A stretch of 64,000 bases of DNA from Candidatus Purcelliella pentastirinorum. GTDB taxonomy: Bacteria > Pseudomonadota > Gammaproteobacteria > Enterobacterales > Enterobacteriaceae. Where the stretch lies: assembly GCF_003391335.1 (NCBI RefSeq), contig NZ_CP028374.1, positions 124,001-188,000 of the forward strand. The letters run 5' to 3'. The position numbers were made by a program, and so were the translations under genes. Under the pieces are notes generated by a model. It saw nothing but the letters and a program-made list of their open reading frames with translations, searched no databases and had not been told where the DNA came from. Positions 21,547 through 30,766 of the stretch are shown piece after piece; the stretch's first letter is position 1; every line of letters starts with the position of its first letter.

Positions 21547-22347
21547 TTATTCACCAACTCTAAAACAAACAAAATCAATAATTTTAATTCCTTTTTCTAA
21601 TAATACATTTTTTACCTTTTTTTTTGGAGATAAAAGGAAATTTTGTTCAGTTAATACTATATTTTTAATAAACTTCTTTATTTTACCATTAACATATTTT
21701 TTTAATATTTTATTAGATTTACATAATTTTCCTGCAAGAGCTAAATAAACTGATCTCTCACGATCAAGTAATTTAATAGGCACATCTTTTATATAAATAT
21801 ATTCAGGTCTATATGAAACTATATGCATAGCTATATGTTTAGAAAATTCTTTATCTACTTTATCTAAAGAAACTAATGCACCTAAATACATATTATGAAC
21901 GTAACTACCTAAAGTAATATTAGTACCTCCATTTAATGTACTTAACTTTCTTATATTAATATTTTCACCAAATTTAGATATTAAGGTATAACGTTCATCA
22001 TCAAATAAATCTATTAGCTTGCAAAGTTCAGTAATTTTTTCTTTTAATGTAAAAGAAATAATTTTCTTTGCAAAATCTAAAAAAAAAATATTACGAGAAA
22101 CAAAATCCGTCTCACTATTTATTTCAACTATTGCAGCAAAATTATCACTAATACCAGTAAAAATAACACCATTCTTAGTAATATTATTACTTCTATTATA
22201 CGCATAATATTGATCATTTTTTCTTAAATAATCGATAGATTCTTCTATATTATTATTAGTTGCAAACAATGCTTTTTTACAATTTAAAAAACCAGCACCA
22301 GTCAATGAACGAAGTTTTTTAATTAAATTAGAATCAATTTTAATCAT
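21547..22347 (-). CDS. tsf: Elongation factor Ts
   Basis: EF-Ts recycles EF-Tu by exchanging GDP for GTP. The product has 266 residues (E. coli 283). The N-terminal UBA-like domain reads LIKKLRSLTGAGFLNCKKAL, and the TDFVSRN motif (EF-Tu contact) is present as SETDFVSRNIFFL. The core is more diverged (VHNMYLGALVSLDK). It follows rpsB by 61 bases. Confidence 0.96.
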   Translation of the reverse strand: MIKIDSNLIKKLRSLTGAGFLNCKKALFATNNNIEESIDYLRKNDQYYAYNRSNNITKNGVIFTGISDNFAAIVEINSETDFVSRNIFFLDFAKKIISFTLKEKITELCKLIDLFDDERYTLISKFGENINIRKLSTLNGGTNITLGSYVHNMYLGALVSLDKVDKEFSKHIAMHIVSYRPEYIYIKDVPIKLLDRERSVYLALAGKLCKSNKILKKYVNGKIKKFIKNIVLTEQNFLLSPKKKVKNVLLEKGIKIIDFVCFRVGE

Positions 22348-22408
22348 CTTATATATCCCATAATTATTAATAAATCAAAAAAAAAAAAATAAAAAATAAA
22401 AAATAAAA

Positions 22409-23113
22409 TTAATTCAATTTATTATTATTATTGATAATAAAATTTTTATTAATAACACTACTTATTATTTTAAAATATAATTTTATTGATCTTATTGCAT
22501 CATCATTACCAGGAATAATGAAATTAATACCTGAAGGGTCAGAATTAGTATCAACTATAGCAAAAACAGTAATACCTAATTTATTTGCTTCATTTACTGC
22601 AATACGCTCGTAATTAGCATCAATAACAAATAAAGCATCGGGTAAACCACCCATATTTTTAATGCCACCTAAACTATTTTCTAATTTATTTAATTTATGA
22701 TATCTTATTGATGACTCCTTTTTTGTTAATTTTTTAAAAGTACCATCATTAGATTGAATTTTTAATTCTTTAAGATATTTAATGGATTGACGTACAGTTT
22801 TCCAATTAGTCAACATTCCACCCAACCATCTATAATTTACAAAAAATTGTTTATAAAAAATTGCTTCTTTTTTTACTATTTTAGAAGCTGATCTTTTAGT
22901 ACCAACAAATAATATTTTACCTTTATTTTTAATAATTGTGTTTAATTCAATCATAGCATTATTGAACATATAAATTGTTTTTTCAAGATCAATTATATGT
23001 ATATTATTACGTATACCAAATATAAATGGTTTCATTTTTGGATGCCAATAACGAGTTTGGTGACCAAAATGAATACCAGCTTTAATCATATCTTTAATAG
23101 AAAATTCAATCAT
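22409..23113 (-). CDS. rpsB: 30S ribosomal protein S2
   Basis: S2 joins the small subunit late and is needed, with S1, for initiation. I start it at the ATG at 23111-23113 ([19 protein letters not shown], matching E. coli MATVSMRDMLKAGVHFGHQ), because a GGAG ribosome-binding site lies 6 bases upstream; the open frame runs 7 codons further. That gives 234 residues (E. coli 241), with [22 protein letters not shown] and [10 protein letters not shown]. It is divergent from map, as in enterics. Confidence 0.97.
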   Translation of the reverse strand: MIEFSIKDMIKAGIHFGHQTRYWHPKMKPFIFGIRNNIHIIDLEKTIYMFNNAMIELNTIIKNKGKILFVGTKRSASKIVKKEAIFYKQFFVNYRWLGGMLTNWKTVRQSIKYLKELKIQSNDGTFKKLTKKESSIRYHKLNKLENSLGGIKNMGGLPDALFVIDANYERIAVNEANKLGITVFAIVDTNSDPSGINFIIPGNDDAIRSIKLYFKIISSVINKNFIINNNNKLN

Positions 23114-23293
23114 ATCACACTCCACAAATAACAAAAAATAAATAAAAATTATTTTAAATATATATAAATAGATTACTAAAACGATAATAACATACCAAAT
23201 ATAACAAAGAAATCAAAAAAAAAATTTAAACATTGTTGAAATTTATTCAATTTAAATTAAAATAATATTTATTAATAATTATGGAAAAAATAA

Positions 23294-24082
23294 ATGAAAA
23301 TAAATATCAAAAATAAAAAAGAAATAAAAAAGATGCGTAAGGTTGGCAAACTTGCAGCGGAAATATTAGATATGATAGAAAAATATGTTAAACCTGGTAT
23401 AACAACAGAAGAATTAGATAATATATGTAAAAACTATATAAAATATACACAAAAAGCAAAATCTGCATGTCTGGGATATCATGGATTTCCAAAATCTATA
23501 TGTACATCAATAAATGACACAGTATGTCATGGTATTCCTAATAAAACTACCTTGAAAAGTGGAGATATAATAAATATAGATGTTTCAATTATAAAAAATG
23601 AATACCATAGTGATACTTCTAAAATGTTTTTTGTAGGTAAAATAAAAAAAAAAAATGAATATTTATGTAAAATAGCAAAAAAGAGCTTATACAATGCGTT
23701 AAAAATAATTAAACCAAATATTTATATAGAAGATATAGGTTACAACATACAAAAATATGTAGAATCAAAAAAATTTACAATAGTACGAGAATATTGTGGA
23801 CATGGAATAGGAAGAAAATTTCATGAACAACCTCAAGTATTACACTATAAAACAACAAATAATCAAATTAAATTAAAACCAGGTATGATATTTACTATAG
23901 AGCCAATGATAAATATGGGTACAGAAAAAACTAAAATTATGCAAGATGGTTGGACGGTAAAAACAAAAGATTCCAATCTATCAGCACAATATGAACATAC
24001 AATACTAGTAACTAATTTTGGATGCGAAATATTAACATTAAATAAAAGTGATAATATCAAATCAAAATTAATAAATATTTAA
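23294..24082 (+). CDS. map: Methionine aminopeptidase
   Basis: Map removes the initiator methionine from nascent proteins after deformylation. The product has 262 residues (E. coli 264). The metal ligands are in place: two aspartates in INIDVSIIKNEYHSDTSKMF, histidine in CGHGIGRKFHE, and glutamates in TIEPMINMG and AQYEHTILVT. It is divergent from rpsB and convergent with degP. Confidence 0.97.
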   Translation: MKINIKNKKEIKKMRKVGKLAAEILDMIEKYVKPGITTEELDNICKNYIKYTQKAKSACLGYHGFPKSICTSINDTVCHGIPNKTTLKSGDIINIDVSIIKNEYHSDTSKMFFVGKIKKKNEYLCKIAKKSLYNALKIIKPNIYIEDIGYNIQKYVESKKFTIVREYCGHGIGRKFHEQPQVLHYKTTNNQIKLKPGMIFTIEPMINMGTEKTKIMQDGWTVKTKDSNLSAQYEHTILVTNFGCEILTLNKSDNIKSKLINI

Positions 24083-24140
24083 AATAATATAATTTTCTAA
24101 TATATTAATAAATATAAAATATTTAAAATATAAAAAAAAT

Positions 24141-25553
24141 TTATTGTATTAATAAATAAATATTATTTTTGTCACGTTTTATATTAAATACTAATAAAGT
24201 TAATTTAGTATTAAGTATTTCACGCAATTCATTTAAATTACAAACTCTTTGTTTATTAATGCCTAAAATAATATCATTCTTCCTTAACCCTATTCGATAA
24301 GCTGAACTATCAGGTTTAATTTTATCCACCCTAACACCCTTTTCACCATTATTATTATAGTTACTTAAATTAGCACCATCAATTCCAACATACAAAGTTG
24401 AAGAATCAATAATATCCTTTTTACTTTGCTGTAAAACAACTGTAACATAAAATAATTTACTATTACGTATTAAACCTAATCTAATTTTAGTACAAACTGG
24501 TAAAGAACCTATTTCAGCACGTAATGTAGCAAAACTTGGAATATATCTATTATTTATAGAAACAATAACATCACCAGCTCTAATACCACTTTTATAAGCA
24601 GAAGAATGTAATAAAACTTGACTAACAAAAGCACCTTTTTGAACATTAATATTCAATATTTTAGCTAATTCCGCATTTAATTCAGTACCCATAATACCTA
24701 ATTCACCACGTTTTACATGACCATATATAACCATTTGAGTAGTCAAATTTTTTACCATATTACTAGGTATAGCAAACCCAATTCCAATATTACCACCATC
24801 TGGAGCAAATATAGCAGTGTTGATACCAATCAATTCTCCATTTAAATTAACCAGAGCCCCTCCAGAATTACCTCTATTAATAGCAGCATCAGTTTGAATA
24901 AAATTTTCATAATTATCTATATTCAAACCGCTACGACCTAAAGCAGATACAATACCTGTAGTAACAGTATCACCAAAACCAAAAGGATTACCAATAGCAA
25001 CAGCATAATCACCGACTTTTAATAAATCCGAATTAGCTATTTTAATAGAAATCAAATGATCAGCTTTAATTAATTGAATTAAAGCAATATCAGATCGAGG
25101 ATCTCTACCAATAATTTTAGCATCAAAGAGACGACCATCACTTAACTGAACTTGTATACTAGTAGCATGATCAATAACATGATTATTAGTAACAACATAT
25201 CCATTAATACTATTTATTATAACACCAGAACCCAATGCTTTAAATCGTTTATGTTTAGATTCATCATTAAAAAATTCTTTACATAAAGGAGAATTATAAA
25301 GAGGAGAACCCTTTTGACAAAATGGAAAATTATCGCCAAAAAATTGCTGAGGAAATTTATAAGTATGTACAATTGTACTACCTTCAATATTTATACTAAC
25401 AACAGACGGCATTACTTTTTCTAACATAGGAGCTAAACTTGGAACATTATTATTAAAATAAGATAAAGTTTCCGCTGTAATACTTTTTTGAACAAAGACA
25501 AAAAACATACTAAAAATTAAAAAATATTTAAAAAAAAACCTAATATTTACCAT
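24141..25553 (-). CDS. degP: Periplasmic serine protease/chaperone DegP (HtrA)
   Basis: DegP degrades or refolds misfolded envelope proteins. The product has 470 residues (E. coli 474). A signal peptide is visible (charged start, hydrophobic stretch about 6-21, then ITAE). The catalytic triad is intact: H125 in TNNHVID, D155 in SDIALI, and S230 in NRGNSGGAL. Two PDZ domains follow, with GIRAGDVIVSIN and GLRKNDIILGINKQ as their peptide-binding loops. Retention indicates that an outer membrane and periplasm with protein-quality needs still exist. Confidence 0.96.
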   Translation of the reverse strand: MVNIRFFFKYFLIFSMFFVFVQKSITAETLSYFNNNVPSLAPMLEKVMPSVVSINIEGSTIVHTYKFPQQFFGDNFPFCQKGSPLYNSPLCKEFFNDESKHKRFKALGSGVIINSINGYVVTNNHVIDHATSIQVQLSDGRLFDAKIIGRDPRSDIALIQLIKADHLISIKIANSDLLKVGDYAVAIGNPFGFGDTVTTGIVSALGRSGLNIDNYENFIQTDAAINRGNSGGALVNLNGELIGINTAIFAPDGGNIGIGFAIPSNMVKNLTTQMVIYGHVKRGELGIMGTELNAELAKILNINVQKGAFVSQVLLHSSAYKSGIRAGDVIVSINNRYIPSFATLRAEIGSLPVCTKIRLGLIRNSKLFYVTVVLQQSKKDIIDSSTLYVGIDGANLSNYNNNGEKGVRVDKIKPDSSAYRIGLRKNDIILGINKQRVCNLNELREILNTKLTLLVFNIKRDKNNIYLLIQ

Positions 25554-25684
25554 TTTTCATTTCTCTTTTATATAAAAACAACATCAAAAAAAATAACAAA
25601 AATTAAAAATAAAAATATTACAGAAAAAAATAAATATTAAAAAATAAAAAACAAAAAAATTATTTAATAAATAATAATATAATT

Positions 25685-26020
25685 TCATATATTAAAAGAA
25701 AACCCACAACCACAAGTTACTTTTGCATTAGGATTTAATACGGAAAACTTAGATTCAATAATATTTTCAATGTAATCTATTGAACTACCAATTATATACT
25801 GAAAAGTAAATTCATCAACAACTAAAAAAACACCAAATTTATCAAAAACAAAATCATTATCATTTACTTTATCATCCAAAATAAACTTATATTTTAATCC
25901 ATTACAACCACCACCAATTATATAAATTCGTAATTTCATATTTACATTATTTTCATTATTAATTATTTTTTTTAATTTTTTAGCAGCAGCTTTAGTAAAA
26001 GTTAAATTAAAAGATTTCAT
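25685..26020 (-). CDS. erpA: A-type iron-sulfur carrier ErpA
   Basis: ErpA passes Fe-S clusters to target enzymes such as the isoprenoid enzymes IspG and IspH. From the ATG at 26018-26020 the product has 111 residues (E. coli 114); a TTG four codons upstream is possible but less likely. The three cluster cysteines are present, in GGGCNGLKY and CGCGFSFNI. I call it ErpA rather than IscA because the central region (VNDNDFVFDKFGVFLVVDEFT) follows ErpA and because it neighbours mrcB, near erpA in E. coli. Confidence 0.9.
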   Translation of the reverse strand: MKSFNLTFTKAAAKKLKKIINNENNVNMKLRIYIIGGGCNGLKYKFILDDKVNDNDFVFDKFGVFLVVDEFTFQYIIGSSIDYIENIIESKFSVLNPNAKVTCGCGFSFNI

Positions 26021-26108
26021 ATAATATTCCAATTATTATATCTAACAAACATAAATTTATATAAAAAAATAAAATTAATTATACACTAAATACCAAATTT
26101 AAAAAATA

Positions 26109-28484
26109 TTAAAAATATAAACTAAAAAACCTTTTTATCCAATAAATTATTGACTTATTTTTATTTTTATCAAAAACCAATGAATTACTAATACATTCTT
26201 TACCATGATCTTTGCAAAAATGTGAAAAGGAATGATTAAAATCCCAAATTGGTATTTTTCTCCAAATATTATTTTCACAAACTATTTTATTATTATGATC
26301 AATATTTACTCTAAAAATATCAGATAATGGAAATAAAACTAATGGTATAGGTGGTAAATAAGTTAAATAACATTTATACATTTGCATTGCATTAAAATGA
26401 CTTAAAAATAAAGATTTTTTATTATCTATTCCTATCCAAGAAACTATAACATCCTTATAATCTATACCAACAAACCAACTTGACCCAGTACTAAAACTAT
26501 TTTTACCGGCTATATTAGCATGAGGATATAATATATTCAAAGAATTAACAGTTCCTTTAAAAATTTTCTGCATACCATATAAAGTTAACCATGCCGCTTG
26601 AGATCTAACTACATGATTAAATGAATAATGATTATGATAAATAATTTTACCATTTTCTAAAATAATAGATTTAATAATAAATAAACATGATTTATTTCCC
26701 TCATTTGAAATCAACTGAAATATTTGAGCAACTTGAACTGGAGTCATATTAATTAAATTTGAAAAAATAGAATATTTAGATTTATATTTGTACAAACCTA
26801 ATCTAAACCATGTATTTAAAATATTTTTTAAATCCAAATTAATTTTGGAATTTATTAAAGGTACATTCATTAAATTAACTATATCATCAAGTAATATTAT
26901 TCTATCAATAAATTTATTATTATAATTTTTAAATTTAAAATTATTAAAATTAGATAAACCAATTGTCATTGGTTTATTTTCAATCCAAGTATTAAAACCA
27001 TAAATATTAGGATTATCAAGTAAAGATAAATATATAATAATTTTTGCCAATGAACCAATAGATCTACGAGATTCTAATATTTTATTATAATTAATAATTT
27101 TAGTTGACGCACTACCAACAACACCATGTATTTCTCCAGTAAATCTATCTACAATTATCATAAAAGCTTTTAAATTATTCATTTTTAATTTATCACGTGA
27201 AAATAAAATATTTAATTTTACAGATTTTTCAGCAAAATATTGTGATCTTAAATTTAAAGTAGTAAAAATCTTACTACCGGGTATATCATTAATTTTTTTA
27301 CCTAATTTAATTTTTAATTCATGACATAACATTCTCATAAATACAGGTTTTTTAGTTATAGATTTACTCTTAGATAACACACCTAATGGACGATTAATAA
27401 AAAAACAATAATCTTTATAACAAATAATATTTGTATTAAAAATTAATCTTAAAATTAAATTACGACGTCTTAAAACTAATTTAGGATTATTCCATGGATT
27501 ATATATTGAAGCACCTTTAACCATAGATATTAACAATACTTGTTGATCTAACGATAATTCATTAATCGGTCTGCCAAAATAATATATACTTGCAAGAGGA
27601 AAACCTCTAATTTCATAAATTCCAGACTGACCGAAATAAACTTCATTAAAATATAATTCTAAAATACGATTTTTACTATATAAAGCGTCAATAATAATTG
27701 CAATATAAATTTCATTAAATTTACGTAAAAAAGAACGTTTATTACTTAAAAATAAATTCCTCGCTAATTGTTGTGTTAATGTACTAGCACCCTGAACAAT
27801 TTTACCAGCATGAATATTTGCAATAAAAGCTCTACACATTGAAAAAGGATTAATACCACTATGATAAAAAAAATTTTTATCTTCAATAGAAAGCAAAATA
27901 TTTATCATTTTATTAGAAAAATTAGACAACGGTAGGAATAAACGCTCCTCTTTATTTGAAGTATGTATCATATTTACTAAAATAGGATCCAATCTAAAAA
28001 AAAAAATACTTTTATTATTTTTAATATTTATAATATTACTAATTTTATTTTTATTAAAATAAAGACAGACATGAAGTATCCCTTCATTACAATCAGGAAA
28101 ATTAAAAGATCTTCTTATTAATTCAATATTATCTTCTTTAACAATATATTCACCAGAATTATTCAAAACATCAACTTTTAAATAATGATGAAAATTTAAA
28201 ATAGAAATTAAATCACATTTTGTATAAAACATACCAGGTTTAAATTTTAAGATACTTCCATATACAAAAGCTGGTAATTCCCAAACTTTACCATTGATAC
28301 GATTAATAATCTTGTTATTTAAATATAACCCATATACAATAATAACAATTATAGTAATAAAAAATATTTTAGAAAAAAAATTTATTTTATTTATTATTTT
28401 ATAAAAAAAAGATTTAATACTAAAAAATATTTTATTATTAATTTTTTTTTTTTGGAAAACTATTTTTTTATTATCTATAAACAT
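26109..28484 (-). CDS. mrcB: Penicillin-binding protein 1B with degenerate transpeptidase domain
   Basis: PBP1B normally polymerises lipid II (glycosyltransferase) and cross-links the peptides (transpeptidase) in the periplasm. The product has 791 residues (E. coli 844). One membrane segment lies near residues 37-54. The glycosyltransferase is intact: catalytic glutamate E201 in IEDKNFFYHSG, then QGASTLTQQLARN (231-243) and YFNEVYFGQSG. The transpeptidase keeps the nucleophile motif SLAK (478-481), but the SxN motif is LMN (538-540) and the KTGT motif is KNSF (661-664). Two of three catalytic motifs are thus lost, so cross-linking activity is unlikely. A 12-A run codes in frame near residues 11-15. 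Confidence 0.95.
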   Translation of the reverse strand: MFIDNKKIVFQKKKINNKIFFSIKSFFYKIINKINFFSKIFFITIIVIIVYGLYLNNKIINRINGKVWELPAFVYGSILKFKPGMFYTKCDLISILNFHHYLKVDVLNNSGEYIVKEDNIELIRRSFNFPDCNEGILHVCLYFNKNKISNIINIKNNKSIFFFRLDPILVNMIHTSNKEERLFLPLSNFSNKMINILLSIEDKNFFYHSGINPFSMCRAFIANIHAGKIVQGASTLTQQLARNLFLSNKRSFLRKFNEIYIAIIIDALYSKNRILELYFNEVYFGQSGIYEIRGFPLASIYYFGRPINELSLDQQVLLISMVKGASIYNPWNNPKLVLRRRNLILRLIFNTNIICYKDYCFFINRPLGVLSKSKSITKKPVFMRMLCHELKIKLGKKINDIPGSKIFTTLNLRSQYFAEKSVKLNILFSRDKLKMNNLKAFMIIVDRFTGEIHGVVGSASTKIINYNKILESRRSIGSLAKIIIYLSLLDNPNIYGFNTWIENKPMTIGLSNFNNFKFKNYNNKFIDRIILLDDIVNLMNVPLINSKINLDLKNILNTWFRLGLYKYKSKYSIFSNLINMTPVQVAQIFQLISNEGNKSCLFIIKSIILENGKIIYHNHYSFNHVVRSQAAWLTLYGMQKIFKGTVNSLNILYPHANIAGKNSFSTGSSWFVGIDYKDVIVSWIGIDNKKSLFLSHFNAMQMYKCYLTYLPPIPLVLFPLSDIFRVNIDHNNKIVCENNIWRKIPIWDFNHSFSHFCKDHGKECISNSLVFDKNKNKSIIYWIKRFFSLYF

Positions 28485-28624
28485 TAATATGCACCAAATC
28501 TAAAGTATAATTAATAAAAAATAAATATATAAACTATACTCTAATAATAAAAAAATAATAACTTAAAAATAAATTATTATTAAAAAAATAATAAAAAAAT
28601 AAAACATAAAAAATGAGAATTAAT

Positions 28625-28718
28625 ATGCAAAAAAAAAAAATAATAAAAAAATATCGTTACTAAATATTTTAGGAATAACAGATATTAACACTTATAATAC
28701 CAAAATAGGTAAAAATAT
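28625..28718 (+). pseudogene. dksA: Decayed N-terminal segment of dksA (two frameshifts)
   Basis: Upstream of the present dksA start lies the old 5' end. ATG at 28625 begins MQKKK over a 12-A tract and soon reaches a stop. One frame over, the DNA reads [20 protein letters not shown], which aligns with E. coli DksA residues 10-29 (SSLSILAIAGVEPYQEKPGE). One extra A in the 12-A tract (28629-28640) joins start to this segment. A second extra A in the AAAAA at 28711-28715 would give KKYMN and join it to the intact part, as in E. coli EEYMN. Confidence 0.82.
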
Positions 28719-29084
28719 ATGAATTTATCACAAATAAAACATTTCAAAATAATTTTAAACACATGGTATAATAAATTAAAAAAAAAAATAAAAAAACAAG
28801 TATATTATATTAAAAAAGAAACAGATAATTTAGCTGATCCTATAGATAGAGCCTCAAGAGAGGAAGAATTTAAACTAGAATTATATAATAAGAAAAGAGA
28901 AAGAGAATTAATTAAAAAAATAGAAATAACAATAAACAAAATTAAAAACAATAGTTTTGGATACTGTGAATTATGTAAAATAGAAATTGGAATAAAAAGA
29001 TTAGAAGCTAATCCAATTGCTAATTTATGCATAGATTGTAAAATCTTATCAGAAATCAAAGAAAAACAAATTAGACAAAACTGA
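28719..29084 (+). CDS. dksA: RNA polymerase-binding transcription factor DksA, N-terminally truncated
   Basis: DksA enters the RNA polymerase secondary channel and, with ppGpp, tunes rRNA and amino-acid gene transcription. This frame has 121 residues, beginning at the position of E. coli Met32 (E. coli 151). The coiled-coil tip [12 protein letters not shown] keeps the two aspartates and the alanine that act at the active site. The zinc cysteines are C83, C86, C104 and C107 (GYCELC, CIDC). AGGT about 10 bases upstream could serve as ribosome-binding site for the new start. Probably functional as a shortened protein. Confidence 0.93.
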   Translation: MNLSQIKHFKIILNTWYNKLKKKIKKQVYYIKKETDNLADPIDRASREEEFKLELYNKKRERELIKKIEITINKIKNNSFGYCELCKIEIGIKRLEANPIANLCIDCKILSEIKEKQIRQN

Positions 29085-29181
29085 TAAAAAAATGAAAAAT
29101 ATTTAATATTAATAATTAAAAATACTTAAATGATTTTTAATAATATGATTATATCAACAAAATATTAGCATTTTTTAAAAT

Positions 29182-29781
29182 ATGAATAAAGGTATATTAT
29201 TTATAATATCAGCACCTAGTGGTACTGGAAAATCTACACTTATTAAATCTTTAATTAAAAAAATATCAAAGTATAAAACTAAAATTTCAATTTCATATAC
29301 AACTAGAAATAAACGTATGGGAGAATTAAATGGTAAACATTATTATTTCATTTCAAGAAATAAATTTAAAAAAATGATTAAAAATAAAGAGTTTTTAGAA
29401 TATGCAATAATATTTGAAAATTATTACGGAACACCAAAAAAAATAATTAAAAATCTTTTATTAAAAGGTATCAACATATTTTTAAATATAAATTGGCAAG
29501 GAGCAAAACAAGTTAAAAAAAAAATAAAGAATAATATAAGTATATATATAATACCTCCATCAATAAAAGAATTAATAAAAAGATTAAAAAAAAGAGGTTC
29601 AGAAAATCAAATAGATATAAAAAAAAGAATAAAACAATCAATGAAAGAAATAAAACATTATATAAAATATGATTATTTGATAATTAATGATAAATTTAAT
29701 GTAGCATTATCTGATCTAAGGAATATTTTTATATCAGAATATAAAAAAATAAAAAATAAGGAAAATATTATACAAACTTAA
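29182..29781 (+). CDS. gmk: Guanylate kinase
   Basis: Gmk phosphorylates GMP to GDP. The product has 199 residues (E. coli 207). The P-loop SAPSGTGKSTL is at 10-20, followed by SISYTTRNKRMGELNGKHY (GMP-binding arginines) and NINWQGAKQVK. It precedes rpoZ by 68 bases, as in E. coli gmk-rpoZ. Confidence 0.96.
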   Translation: MNKGILFIISAPSGTGKSTLIKSLIKKISKYKTKISISYTTRNKRMGELNGKHYYFISRNKFKKMIKNKEFLEYAIIFENYYGTPKKIIKNLLLKGINIFLNINWQGAKQVKKKIKNNISIYIIPPSIKELIKRLKKRGSENQIDIKKRIKQSMKEIKHYIKYDYLIINDKFNVALSDLRNIFISEYKKIKNKENIIQT

Positions 29782-29849
29782 TAAATCTATTGTTAAAAAA
29801 ATAAAACTATTTTAATATATAAATAAACAAGAAAAAAAAAATATAAAAC

Positions 29850-30050
29850 ATGGCACATTTAACTGTTCAAAAAGCAGTAGAAAAAATTGGTAATAGATTT
29901 GATCTAGTATTAGTAGCTGCTCGTAGAGCTAGGCAAATCCAAATAGAAGGTAAACAACCTATGGTTCCCCAAAAAAAAAATAAGGAAACAGTAATTGCAT
30001 TAAGAGAAATTGAAAAAAACTTAATTAATAAAAAAATTTTAGAATGTTAA
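29850..30050 (+). CDS. rpoZ: RNA polymerase omega subunit
   Basis: Omega helps assemble beta-prime into RNA polymerase and forms part of ppGpp site 1. The product has 66 residues (E. coli 91): the conserved core ([36 protein letters not shown]) is complete, while the non-essential C-terminal tail is missing. Spoken with dksA upstream, components of the ppGpp response survive next to each other, though spoT, which follows rpoZ in enterics, is absent here. Confidence 0.95.
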   Translation: MAHLTVQKAVEKIGNRFDLVLVAARRARQIQIEGKQPMVPQKKNKETVIALREIEKNLINKKILEC

Positions 30051-30072
30051 AAAAATAAAAAAATATTGTAAT

Positions 30073-30693
30073 ATGAATTTTAATTTAATAAATTATAAAT
30101 TAATTAAATTTATTAAAAGTATAAATAAAATAAAAGATTTACCAAAAGATAAATGTATAGAAATCGCATTTATAGGATATTCAAATGTTGGAAAATCGAA
30201 TACAATAAATGCATTAAGTGGTATAAAAAAGATAGCTTTTACAGGTAAAAAACCAGGAACAACAAAACTAATTAATTTATATCAAATAATAAAAAACTTT
30301 TATCTAATTGATTTCCCTGGATATGGATTTTCAAATATATCATTAAAAAATAAAAATAAACATACGTTTCTTCTAAATAAATATATAAAAAAAAGAAAAT
30401 CATTAAAAGGAATAATAATTTTAATGGATATCAGACAAAAATTAAAAAAATTAGACATAAATATAATTAAAAAAACTATAAAAAAAAAATTAATAATAGT
30501 TTTATTAAATAAAGCTGATAAATTATCAAATAATAAAAAAACTATAAAAAAAAAATACTTTAAAAATGAAATAAAAAAATATAATAATAATATAAATATT
30601 CAAACTTTTTCATCAATAAATAATGAAGGACTTAAAATCTTAAAAAAAAAAATAAATATATGGTTAGCATTAAATATACATTTATTAAAATAA
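30073..30693 (+). CDS. engB: Ribosome-biogenesis GTPase EngB (YihA)
   Basis: EngB is an essential GTPase involved in late 50S assembly. The product has 206 residues (E. coli 210). The G1 loop is FIGYSNVGKSNTINAL, G3 is DFPGYGF, and G4 is LLNKADK. In enterics it is adjacent to polA, as here, although the pair is now in the same orientation with 73 bases between. Confidence 0.95.
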   Translation: MNFNLINYKLIKFIKSINKIKDLPKDKCIEIAFIGYSNVGKSNTINALSGIKKIAFTGKKPGTTKLINLYQIIKNFYLIDFPGYGFSNISLKNKNKHTFLLNKYIKKRKSLKGIIILMDIRQKLKKLDINIIKKTIKKKLIIVLLNKADKLSNNKKTIKKKYFKNEIKKYNNNINIQTFSSINNEGLKILKKKINIWLALNIHLLK

Positions 30694-30766
30694 CAAATTC
30701 TTTAGAAATATTATATCATATATCTAATAAAAGATATAAATTTAATCGAAAAATAAAACATAATCA

